Below are positions 25,101-34,840 of a DNA stretch of 64,000 nt, piece after piece. The notes beneath the pieces are model-generated. The model worked only from the letters and a program-made list of their open reading frames with translations, was not told the DNA's origin and made no database searches. Position numbers and translations under genes: made by a program. How positions within the stretch are numbered: the stretch's first letter is position 1; each line of letters begins with the position of its first letter. Source of the DNA: Hydractinia symbiolongicarpus (taxonomy: Eukaryota > Cnidaria > Hydrozoa > Anthoathecata > Hydractiniidae); the NCBI RefSeq assembly GCF_029227915.1, contig NC_079883.1, forward strand, positions 2,356,001 through 2,420,000, given 5' to 3'.

Positions 25101-28100
25101 CTTTGTCATATACTTTTTGTTAATATAAGCGGTAATGTCGAAATTGTGGTACTTGTAATATGCGTCATTTTTAATATGTCAGAATTTTCTTGTGTTGCTA
25201 ACTAACCTGTTGGGTATCAAAAGCAGTTTTGAGTATCTTTGTTTAAGAAATAAAAAACTGTCGTTTCCAAAATTTATCTAAAGGCGATAAAGACTTCAAA
25301 TTTTGTTCGCCGTCCTGGTAACTGATACGAAACAAGAACAGGGGCGATCTACAATAGCATTGTTAATTACTATTAATGAAAGCACGTTGTATTAAAAACG
25401 TGCTAAAAACTTATTAAGAAAAATTAAACAACGAAACTGACAAACAAACTCCGCAACAATTATATTCGCTTTTTCTGCTAACTTTTATCAGTAGTATTCT
25501 TCTATGACATTTTTACTTCTTTAAAATATTCAACATTCTAACCACAACCTCGAAATGATTCTCTTTGAATCAAAGGAAGAACGGCAGCTTTGTTTTAGGG
25601 GGGTTTACCCCAATCTTAATATAAGCATTGAGAAAGTAATAATATTTTCTCCGGGCCCCGTCCTTGTTTTATAAGATCGCTAATAATACCACACATTTCT
25701 TTAGAGCAATCGTTTTTTCGTGTGCTATACAATTCCAGCATAGCATTCGCTCAAAGAATGTACCAATCACTAGACGTGGATTTAACACGTGTGAAGTTGT
25801 ATCAACCACTAGAAAGCATTGTTAGACAACCTTTACTTTATGTTAGAGATATGGTACCTAGGTTGTGTTTCGAAGCTGTTACTAAACTTTTTCAGGTGAA
25901 TATTTTAAATATTTAGCTGTAAAAAAGGTTAAAAATAATTTAACTTATATGCTTGTTTTCCACATCTTTAGTTGACTCGATTTACCAGCCTTCATAGCGC
26001 TGTGCGCAATGATCTTTTGCCGACAGCTGAAATGGTTGTTTCTCTTAGCAAAGAGTTTGGTGTGCCCTTATCAGAAAATGACTTTCACGATCAAAGTAAT
26101 ATTACCGTTAATAACGAAACGACTGAAGCTGACGTGCCGTCCGACACTACGCCTTTGGTGGGGTCATTTAAGAGTCATCGCGAATTGGTTGATACTAAAA
26201 ATGAGATGTATGAGAAAATATTAATGGAACGAAAAAATACAAAAAATGCGCAAACTGATCACATTTGTGCGAATATCGTAAGTTTTAATTCGGATAGTTG
26301 GCTTAACCTTATTGGTTTGTTTGTTCTAGAAGGTTTGTTGTGTATTTTTGTTTGTTTTATCACTGTTAAGAAATCATTATTAACTTTGTCGAAAGCGAAA
26401 ATGAAGCAACCAACGATCTCTTGCGAAGCGATACAGATTCCACACAACTACAGCAATCAAACATTGAATAGTACCGTGATGGCAAATGAGAAACTTCGAG
26501 AAATACTGGCACAGGTAAGCTTGGTGTTGTTCTTAAGATGTGATGCCGGGCTGTATAACTTACCTGTTTGTTGGAAGGATGTTTATATGCTTGTTCTTAG
26601 ACGAGGTAGCAGGTCTAACTTGTTGAATTCCCACTTATTGTCGGGAAATCTGGGGAATCCGGAATAAAAGTTTTCATGTAAAAAGACCAATCCCTCTAAG
26701 GTTTGTTTTCATTTGACTGTTTTTTTCGCTTTTGCGCTAAAACTTACGAACTGTTTTGCTTGCAGTTGCGCACTTCACAAAACTTCTAGTCTTTGTTAAA
26801 GTGCACATGCGTTAACAAAAGAGCTTGCGAGCTTTTTGCGTTATAGCGGAAAGTACAGTCAAATGGAAACAAGATTTTATTCTTTACGCAGTACACATGC
26901 TTACCTCGTTGTGCAAACCAAGCAAACCAAGTCACTACGATAAAACATATCTTTCTTGATTAATGTGGAAAGTTTATCATTTCTTAAACATGATAGTTTA
27001 GTAGGCGACGTTTCAGGGGATCCTTCTCCCATCATCGGGCAAAGTAAAATGATGTTGAGCATTATAATTGCAGAGGATCGAAATTCATAAAAATTAACCA
27101 ATCAGAAACGAGCTGATAATTACAGTTAACTACGGTAATTAACATTTTCTGTAGGGCTGGTAACCAAATCTCAGGAAGGTGATACGAGATGCTGTTTATG
27201 TGTTTGTTACGTTCTACACTGTTGATGGTTTCTTTAATCTTCCTGGCCGTTGTTCTGGATTCTCTGTCAATGATTTTCTTCTCATCCCAATTAAACTGAT
27301 GACTTCTGCTCCAGATGTGGTCCGCAATTTCGTTTTTCTTCACATCTCCGTTTCTCACTGCGCGCATATGTTCTTGTACTCGTTGCTTAAACTTTCTTTT
27401 TGTTTCGCTTATATACACTGCATCACAATCTTTACACGGGATTGCGTAAGCAACATTGCTTTGTTTTTCCAGGTTTATTTTGTCTTTTGGTTTAGACAAA
27501 GTGCTTCTTAGGGTGTCTTTAGAGTTAAGAATGCATTTGATCTTGTGTTGCCTTAAAACTCGACGAAGGACCTCGCTAGTACCTGGTACGAAGGGTAGGA
27601 ATGCTGATGCGATAAATTTCTCTTATGTTTCCTTGTTGTCTCCGTTGCATCTTCTTTTCATTTTATTTTCTACTTGCGTGATGACTTTATTACTGTATCC
27701 ATTTGCGATTAATACATTTCTCTCACGTCGAATTTCTTCTTTCCTCTCCTATTTGTCACTGACTACGCTATTGGCACGATTCAGTAATGAAGATATGACA
27801 CTTTCTTTGCAAGATTTCTGATGGTTTGTTTCGAAGTTAAGGTACTGGTCAGTGCAGTGTGTGTTGGTTTACGATCACTGAAACTGAAATGAAACCATTC
27901 TTGCGTTTGACCAAAGTGACCAGGAAAGCGATACTTTCATCGTGTTCAAGCTCAACAGTGAATTTGATTTGTCTATGTAGGCCGTTGATGTGTTCATGGA
28001 ACTCTTCTAGATGAGATCTTTTGATTATGGCAAATACGTCGTCAACAAATCTTTTTCAAACCTTTGGACGTCTGTCTGATGTGACTGATGCTGTTGTTTC

Positions 28101-31088
28101 ATGTGCTTGCATGTATATTTCTGCGACTACTGATGATGCAGGGCCTCCCATGGCAACTCCGTCTGTTTGAGTGTAGAAGTTCTTTTTAAACAGATACATG
28201 TTTTGGTTAAAACAAATTCGACCAAACGCAGAAAATCTGGTACTGGAATCTTCGTCTTTTCACCGAATGCAGCATCGTTTTCGATAAGGTCTTTAATGAC
28301 GTTTAAGGTGTCTTTATGGGAACATTTGTGTAGAGTGATATGACATCAAATGATACCATGCATTCGTCGTCTGCTATCTTTATTTCTCTGATGTATTCCG
28401 AAAATTCTTTTGAGTTTTTGCTGTGGTCACTTGCTGTAAATTTGCTGAGGATAGAAGCAACAAATTTTGATAGGTTGTATAACGGTGTTCCAGTGCAGAA
28501 GACTATTCGTCGAATTGGATTTCCCTGTTTATGAATTTTTGGTAGTCCGTAAAATCGCGATGATGGGAGAAGGATCTCCCGAAACGTCGCCTACTAAACT
28601 ATCATGTTCAAGAAATGATTTCCACAGTAATATGAATACTGAACAGAAAAACCCAAATAATATCTTCAATAATATCTTTTTTGATTGTTCACTATCCTGT
28701 ACTGTTGTAATCTTCGGGTTCACATAATTCAGGATGAAGGCGCGCGCTACACGTATTGCAACGAGTACCAATCCGCAACCTTGGTGCCTGTATCCGTCGA
28801 AAAAATAGCGAAAGAAAGAGAGCGTCTTTCAAAAGAGAATTGGAAAACTAGCGATGGCTTCGTTTTTCCTGGAGTTAAGTCTTCTACCGAATCGAATCAT
28901 CATCCAAAACCAATTCATCCTGCGAGGGTTCATGAGTTAAATTTGGTAAGTAACTTGCTTTTTTATTGTCGTTTTTGTTGTAGTTGTTGTTGTTGTTGTC
29001 GTTGTCGTTGTCATTGTCGCTCTCGATGTCGATGTTGTTGTCGTTGTCGTTGTCATTGTCGCTCTCGATGTCGTTGTTGTTGTCGTTGTCGTTGTCATTG
29101 TCGCTCTCGATGTCGTTGTTGTTGTCGTTGTCGTTGTCATTGTCGCTCTCGATGTCGATGTTGTTGTCGTTGTCGTTGTCGTTGTCGCTCTCAATGTTGT
29201 CGTTGTCATTGTCGCTCTCGATGTCGATGTCGTTGTTGTTGTTTACTTAGCATTTACTATATTGCTTTCAGCCTTGGCGCGAAAATATTTTGCACGCAAA
29301 TGTTATCAAACCTACAGTTGACAGATTGTTGTTTAAATGGGAGGACTGTACTCTCGATTTCAACACCTGGTCTCCTTCCAAGCCGTTTTTTGGAGAGCCA
29401 GCTGTTGTTACTATCCATAAAGCCGGTGACTCTCTAAAGAACGAACAAATGCAATCGAAAATGAAAGATGAAAGTGAGTGGAAAGAAAAACTTGTTGTGG
29501 ATGATGTGAAGTTTAAAACACACAGGTAGGTCACGTCATTCGTTTTATTTTTGCGAGGTCCAAAAAATACCTTTCGCGCATATCAATTTTCGCAAATTAT
29601 TCATGTCGAGAAGGTCTTTAATTTTTGCGAACAAACCAATTTTAAGGTTTTTTACGAAGAATTATTTCCGCAGTCTAGTATTTTATGGCAATTTTAATTT
29701 ATTTTTATTTTAGGTCTATTTATTGAGATAAGGTAGCATTTAATTAAATTGGCTTAATCACATTATTTTTACGAAATACAAAAAAATAGAAAACTAGCTT
29801 TGCCAAACTTTTAGCCAAGTTAATTTTTGCGAAAAAGTCATTTCTAGTAATTAAACTTTCCACAAATTTTCGCGAATATGAATAGAATTTGTGAAATCCG
29901 CAAATAATAAGCGAAATGAACTTAGGGTAATAATTTTTTTGCGTACTTTATTTTGTGTTTTGGCGCCAATATTTCAAAATTCCGTTAAAATTGGTACAGT
30001 TGTCACACGCAAATGTAGTATACACAAAACAGGGGCGTTAGTCGTTAAAATAAAAAAAGAAAAGCGGTACTTAAACGCGAAATAACGGTTTAGGCCTATT
30101 GCGCGAAAACAAGAACGAATAATGTGTATAGGATTTAAATGTTTGAGGTTTTCATTTTTAAGCATAAAACTCAACACGTGTGTAAACTTTTAACTCAACT
30201 CGTTACTTATTTAATTCCGGTGATTTAAAATCAAAATTGCGAATATAAAGTTGAGCAAAAGTTTTCTATAGTGTCAAATTGCCTACCATATGTCTCTTTA
30301 TTTGTTGAATATTTATCACAGATGTCTTCCGGCCACAGAAATGACCGACAAAGGTCCGAAAGCATCGAATCAACACGCCAAGTTAGCCGACATACTAAAG
30401 GACGAAGCTGTTAAATATTCCTTTCCGAAAACGAGACGAGTTCCAGCTTTATCTGTCGTTTCACACACAAATACCGATGCTGAACAACTTTTATCTGGCG
30501 ATATCCAAGCAAGAAATGTCGGGTATAATCCTGGCGAGATACCTGGCTTGTCATGGTCACGTGATAAAAACACAATCCCAATTAAAGATTATAAACATGA
30601 ATACTTCGAAAATATCAAGGGACATGATTTCAGGTTTATATCGTTTGGTCTATTTTTTCTCTTTTATTTAGTCCCTATTTTTATGAGGGTACATACAACA
30701 AGAATATTTAGGCTCATTTTTATTGGGTGAAATTAAAAATTTTCTTCCAGGTGACGAAAATTTTTCTTGGAAATTTATTCTTTTGCGAATGACCAATATT
30801 AAGCGACTTTGCGAATATTTGCAAATCACTGTTATTGGAAAATTTTGCGATTATTTTCGCGAAATCTTCTAGACTTAATTTTCTTTCTGGAAATTTTTTC
30901 AAAATATTTCAATTTACCTGTCGGATAGAAATGGCAAAAAAAAATTTAAAGTTGATTTTATGCAGGAATATTGGTGATAAAGATGCACTGTTTTTAGGTT
31001 AGTACACACTGATCGAGAGAAGAAAGCTATGAAAATCAAACCGTTGACCACGGAAGAAAAAGATAACAATTTATTTTGTTCTGTGTAA
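16125..31088 (+). CDS. CFAP92: CFAP92-like cilia and flagella associated protein (DUF4550), 18 exons
   Basis: Exons, all with consistent phase: 16125-16203, 18109-18316, 18409-18662, 18916-18974, 20403-20637, 20723-21023, 21904-22166, 22340-22513, 23006-23160, 24380-24586, 24679-24775, 25705-25895, 25972-26277, 26371-26514, 28733-28945, 29272-29525, 30322-30633, 30998-31088 (TAA). They give about 1,180 residues. Exons 1-3 form a DUF4550-type domain: EVTLSVTIAKAST, then YKLLPDDKNTVKTDVVTFGTA, TWLDKNKTWVTW, and VLKVWDSKDKVSARARFDRP before KAFRLPP. This is the signature of KIAA1257/CFAP92, linked to cilia. Later exons have C2-like repeats (YQCPEHVSEM region; YLECGSDLKIKIELARSL) and IIDGIYHIFILEGLAKEGLK. 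The ATG at 16125 is the first usable one but an acceptor-like CAG precedes it, so an upstream exon is possible. Between 26278 and 26370 reading through keeps the frame (see findings). Identification rests on remembered family motifs. Confidence 0.78.
16204..18108. other. First CFAP92 intron: nothing recognised
   Basis: A 1.9-kb AT-rich intron. No open frame with domain content, tandem array or terminal inverted repeat was seen. Confidence 0.55.
19070..20050. repeat. pogo-like MITE fragments in CFAP92 intron
   Basis: Two zones resemble the ends of pogo/Tigger-type miniature elements: GCAGTAAAACCTGCAACCAA near 19076, and at 19920-20045 repeated words such as GTCCATTATAGACAG and ACCGTTATAGACAGC, similar in style to the GCGGACACC words of the element at 56930-57360. 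Exact borders cannot be set by eye. Confidence 0.4.
23228..23978. mobile_element. piggyBac-type MITE with TTAA duplication
   Basis: The element starts CCCTATTCGGTCCGGGG and ends with the exact inverse CCCCGGACCGAATAGGG, flanked on both sides by TTAA (23224-23227 and 23979-23982), the target duplication typical of piggyBac. Just inside each terminus are long G and C runs that can pair with each other. The interior has a palindromic stretch around CCCGAAAATCGGGAAAA and no transposase, so it is non-autonomous. It lies in the CFAP92 intron 23161-24379. Confidence 0.85.
25300..25375. repeat. Possible CGAGGTTG-family fragment
   Basis: A short stretch with GTCCTGGTAACTGATACGAA and ACAGGGGCGAT resembles an arm of the foldback family seen at 40585 and 53300. 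It lies in the CFAP92 intron between exons 24679-24775 and 25705-25895. Confidence 0.3.
27062..27499 (-). pseudogene. GIY-YIG endonuclease end of the Penelope-like element
   Basis: A 145-codon open stretch on the minus strand; the codon at 27499 is TTG and the frame continues upstream to about 27600 (LRRVLRQHKIKCILNS), so it is the 3' part of the RT-endonuclease frame, not a gene of its own. The nuclease core shows AYAIPCKDCDAVYI, then the conserved ETKRKFKQRVQEH helix and an ADHIWSRSHQFNWDE segment. The usual second-motif glycine (YIG) is serine here. Part of the element at 26960-28640. Confidence 0.8.
28556..28640 (+). ncRNA. Hammerhead-ribozyme-like core in the Penelope terminal repeat
   Basis: CGATGA at 28558-28563 is followed by a perfect six-base stem (GGGAGA 28565-28570 with TCTCCC 28575-28580, loop AGGA) and then GAAAC 28581-28585 and GTC. 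This is the order of a hammerhead core (CTGATGA, helix II, GAAAC), with U4 changed to C in this copy. Copies at 1-75 (has CTGATAA) and 26985-27045 minus (CCGATGA) differ at other core positions, so their shared ancestor may have had the full core. Hammerheads in Penelope-like terminal repeats are known. Helices I and III were not established here, and this copy is probably inactive. Confidence 0.5.
28975..29245. repeat. Hexanucleotide satellite (TTGTCG-type) in CFAP92 intron
   Basis: An array of TTGTCG, TTGTTG and TCGATG words with a higher-order block of about 57 bases (ending TCGCTCTCGATGTCG) repeated four to five times. All frames stay open (Leu-Ser, Cys-Arg or Thr-rich), but it is bounded by the donor at 28946 and the acceptor at 29270-29271, so it is intronic. 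Confidence 0.9.
29545..29935. mobile_element. TTTCGCGAAA-type foldback element in CFAP92 intron
   Basis: The left part has TACCTTTCGCGCATATCAAT and TTTTTGCGAAC, the right part TTTCGCGAATATGAATAG and CCGCAAATAATAAGCGAAA; the words are inverse of each other. It resembles the elements at 9655-10187 and 40828-41531. A further remnant with CGAATATTTGCAAATC lies near 30780-30870 in the next intron. Confidence 0.45.
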
Positions 31089-32564
31089 TTTATTCATCTA
31101 ACTTTTTTAACTTTTACATTAAAATGATGGCATATGTATATACAACTAATGTTTTCCAAAATTTGTAATATATTAGAGGATATAATTTTGAGTTAAAATT
31201 ATTATTTTTTTGTAAATAGTGCGTATTTTGTGTGTATTTTAGAATCAGAAACTCTTGCAGTCACGAACTTTGGCGACAAGGGAAATTTTGTCTCGTTGTC
31301 CCGGTTTTAAAAAAGAGTCAAAAAGAGCTGGGGTCGCGAATGTGTGGAAGCAAGCAGCTTTGAGGAGTCTGCTAAATTATATGCCTTATGTGGCTTAGGG
31401 CTTTACCTGCCTTTATTTTTTTTGTTTGTGTAATTAACCAGAATTTAATCAGAGTTTGCTCATTCGTTTATCGGTATACCAGATTAATTATTTTTCACTA
31501 GACCATATCTTAGAAAGATCCTTAACTTTTCAAAAATATGTTAACAGCATAGCAATGTGCTTTCATACTTGTCTAACAAGAAAGCAGTATTATTCGTTTG
31601 TCGTTTTTTAATAACTAAACAACAAAATTTGAGGAAAAATTATGTTATCGGTAAAATGAGTCCGCCAAAAGAGGTAAAGATTTTCAGTTGGCGAATTTTA
31701 ATCGAATCGAATCTAATAATTTTTCTAATTGTCCCAGTTTATCAGAAAGACAAAAAGAGCCCTGGGGACGAGGTTGTCTTTACATTTAATGTTTTTGTTC
31801 TATTTAATGTTTTTTTTTCAATTTTTTTTAAAAAACTGACAAAATAAGTGCAAAATCTCGCTAACGAAAAACACAGTTTAATGTTCTTCTCACAGTCACA
31901 GTCAAGTCTGCATTTTGAACTGAACAACAACATTAAAATTTGATCAACTTTGATCGTACGCGATTTTTAAGTTGTACGTCAAGTCCAGCTATCTCAAACT
32001 CCCAATGAACGGGGGTAAAAATATCAAGGTCGACTTCGAGATAACGAGATTACATCAACAGAAAATTCCAGATAGCGTTTTTTTTTTCGTTTTTATCGAT
32101 TGCTGTATAACTTAGAAAAAAAAAACGAACTTTAGAAATATTAAAAACATTCGAAAACTGAAATAGCGTTCGAACACATAAACAAAAACGTTTATGATTG
32201 GCTGCTGTTGTTTTTGTTTTTATTCACCTTGTTAGGTGATTTCTTGAAAGGCGGGAATATTTCAATGAAATTGACAACTTGAATAAAAGAAAAGTTTGAG
32301 CAAGTTTTTGATGTGTTGTGAAACTGAAAAGGCTAGATCATTTTCAAGACATTAAAATCGTACAAATCTATTCAGGTTTGTTAAACGACTTCTATGAAAT
32401 TAGTTAGTTCATTTTTTTTCAACTCAATCTGTCCAGGGAATTTCGCGATTATAAACTTGCGCGAAATAAAGAGAATTTCTTTTTAAAAAACTCTATAAAC
32501 TTTTCGCGAAGTTGTCTTAAAACCACGAGCTTCGCAAACAGATCGCAAAAGTTTCGACAAAATA
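31089..32564. other. Intergenic region after CFAP92
   Basis: Follows the CFAP92 stop. Contains a half copy of the CGAGGTTG foldback family around 31735-31780 (AAAGAGCCCTGGGGACGAGG) and, at 31978-32070, a sequence with facing CAGCTATCTCAAACTCCC and CGAGATAACGAGATTAC words like the ends of pogo-type miniature elements. No coding exon recognised. Confidence 0.5.
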
Positions 32565-32865
32565 CAGTCGACTCTCTCCAATTAGATTTTCCAAAGAGAT
32601 AAAGATATTCGAATTGGAGAGAGAATCGAATTTGGGAATTGCAGAGGAAAATCTTTGTAAACTTGCAATAAAAGAAATAGAACGTACATTTTTAATATGA
32701 ACAATACATTACGAATATTGAAGACTTTCTCCACGGACCTTTTAAGATATCTGGAAATAGTCATCAATATTTAACTGTTTTTTATTCAGCATATTTTTTA
32801 ATTCAACAGCCCTATTTACATCTTTTAATGCAACCATTACATCGTTTCCAAAGTTTCAAAAAACA

Positions 32866-33475
32866 CTAATTTTCTATTGTGCTAATGGCATACACATCTT
32901 TGCATGATGGCTTTGCGAGTGATAATTCGTTTGTTTCATCGTCATCTGATTCATCATCACTGGAGTCCACAGAATTTCCGGACACTTTTGCATCGTACAA
33001 AGTTCCACTGACGGATGTTCGCAATTCCCCGTCTACGAGTTTTTTGGCTGTTATTCGATAATCCACACGGAAGTTACCCTTCATTTTTTAAGATCCGTTT
33101 CCAATTCTCTCACGGCGTATTTCTCAACTTCCAAATCAGCAAACAGATCATCTTCATCATTTAGCACTCTTTTAACAGTTTCGCTAGATATTCCTATTTT
33201 TTTGAAACAGTTCGTGAAATTTTAATTAAGAGCAGAATCCCTTGCTTTTCGCAGCATTGTCATAGCAGTTAAAATTGACTTTAGGAAGCTCATTGTTCTT
33301 CTTCAAACTTAGGATCTGCTTTTTCACTGCGAGAAGACAATATTTCGCTTTGAGGGATCGAATAACACCTTGATTCATCGGTTGCGTGATTGAAGTGGTA
33401 TTAGTAGGAAGGAAGATTAGCTCCACTGTATGTAAAACAAGCGTAAGATTTTCGAGTATCATCATTCATAAACAG
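32866..33475 (-). pseudogene. Tigger/jerky-type DDE_1 transposase remnant
   Basis: From 33465 the minus strand reads VELIFLPTNTTSITQPMNQG then VIRSLKAKY, the hallmark end of the DDE_1 nuclease domain of pogo/Tigger transposases (usual form LP.NTTS..QPMDQGVI). The frame stops near 33226. Another open piece at 33084-32866 (FRVDYRITAKKLVDGEL, then a run of Ser/Asp/Glu) looks like the acidic C-terminal tail. The N-terminal helix-turn-helix and first catalytic Asp region are absent, so it is a truncated pseudogene. Confidence 0.75.
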
Positions 33476-33529
33476 AGAAACTGGAGAGTTTTACCATTTT
33501 ACATTTGTTATATAAAGGTAGATTCACAC

Positions 33530-33615
33530 TAACCTTGATCCCAGGACCTGTTGTCTCTTTTTGAGTATCAATAAGCGCAGCGCCGATGAGAAAAAAGCCC
33601 TGGAAACGAGGTTGG
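33530..33615. mobile_element. Foldback MITE, CGAGGTTG family
   Basis: Left arm ACCTTGATCCCAGGACCTGT followed by TGTCTCTTTTTGAGTATC; right arm GATGAGAAAAAAGCCCTGGA then AACGAGGTTGG. The arms pair around a short GCGCAGCGCC centre. Inserted within the Tigger-type element. Confidence 0.65.
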
Positions 33616-34069
33616 ATTTACACCTTTGACGCGAACGCAAGCGCAAGAAAGAGACTGTGTGAACACCTTCTGCAAGCATAAGTTTGACGCAAATTATTAA
33701 AAGTTTTTATATTCTTGCGTTTGTGTTTGGAGCATTATATTTGCAGTGTGAACCAGAAAACGTTAAGAAAGTAATTAAGCCATTTTAAGGCAGCTTCATG
33801 ATGATTAGTTTACCACTGATCTCTCTACGGCGTGGTAAATTCTATTTTCTTTCTGTAAACTGAACTTAATTGTTACTATATGTATGTCGATTACCAGTTG
33901 GTTTAATTAACAGTTTTAATTAAACTTACGGTTTTTTGGTTTTTCTTGTTCAGGCTTAAAACTAATTACGTCATGATAATACAAACAATTTGACGTCAAA
34001 TAATGCGTCAAATACCTTACGCAAATACACAACGACAAAAGAAATTGGTAGTATTTGCTACAATGGAAA

Positions 34070-34840
34070 TCAACTGTAGTGACATGGAGACTGAAAAAGG
34101 CGAAGAAAATTGTAAAAGATTTAAATCATATTTATATCACTTTTTATGAGGTTGTACAACTCATATAGCAAAATATACCAGAGGCAAAATGATCAAGAAA
34201 ATAGTTTTTTGTGTCTGAATACAATTTGTTAACATATATTTACTTTTACTTTCCAGGAAATAAATGAAGAGAGGCTTACAACCTTATCTCGAGCTCTTCA
34301 AAACGAACAAAAACTTTGCCAGGAAAGCGAAGACGCAAGTACGAAGCATCTCGAGAAGAACAATCGTTTAGAAAAAATAATTAAAGGTGGTAGCAAGGAA
34401 TGTGATGTCAAATTCGATCAATTGAGTGAAAAAGCAGAAGCAATACAATAATAGAAATGATAGATGAAGCGTTAAAACCTGTTGTGGAAATGGCTGTTGA
34501 AGGTGTTGCAAAATGTCAGAGAGAAAAGGCAAAAAGAGTGAAAATTGAAGAATTACTAGATAAAGTGAAAGGCGAGCGCGATGTTTTAATTAAGGAGAAA
34601 GATGGATTGAACCACTGCGTCTTTAATATGGAATGCAAAATTAAAGAATTGGAAGTGCTCAATACATAAGATGTGGTAGAAGATCTGAAGAGAAAAAGCG
34701 GCACACCCAATGCAAGCAGCAAACAAAGGGATTTACCACGGTGATTCGCAATAAGTTTGATAGCATTAAAAGATCTTACAAAACAAGAGATGTTTCTAAA
34801 AAAAAATTAGAGTTGTGGCTGTGATTGAGGAAATTCAAGA
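34070..34840 (+). pseudogene. Coiled-coil coding remnant inside the Tigger-type element
   Basis: Three plus-strand pieces read as helical, Glu/Lys-rich coiled coil. After an acceptor-like CAG near 34257: EINEERLTTLSRALQNEQ, then ending in stops at 34451. A second frame at 34457-34669 has MIDEALKPVVEMAVEG and VKGERDVLIKEKDGL, ending in a stop. A third short piece follows at 34672-34740. A possible short first exon at 34063-34147 reads MEINCSDMETEKGEENCKRF. Stops between the pieces argue for a broken gene, or for parts of unspliced exons. Family not recognised; it could be a host gene fragment carried by the transposon. Confidence 0.35.

Larger units (their letters stand above)
26960..28640 (-). 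mobile_element. Penelope-like retroelement, degenerate, with inverted terminal repeats
   Basis: Minus-strand pieces in element order: PKIHKQGNPIRRIVFCTGTP near 28550, VSFDVISLYTNVP near 28340, MGGPASSVVAEIYMQ near 28150, the RT catalytic FVDDVFAIIKR near 28050, IKFTVELEHDESIAFL near 27960, and a GIY-YIG endonuclease (VAYAIPCKDCDAVYISETKR) at 27062-27499. RT fused to GIY-YIG defines Penelope-like elements. The RT is broken by frameshifts (one lies between 28245 and 28190), and the YIG motif reads YIS, so the copy is likely dead. The 5' part of the RT is missing. Terminal repeats lie in opposite orientation at about 26975-27050 (minus) and 28558-28640 (plus). The insertion is in the CFAP92 intron 26515-28732. 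Confidence 0.85.

Noticed and set aside
28685-29437. 250-codon plus-strand frame with long Cys-Arg runs
   Set aside because: It reads through the CFAP92 donor at 28946 and the hexanucleotide satellite; overlapping Leu-Ser and Thr frames are the same low-complexity effect.
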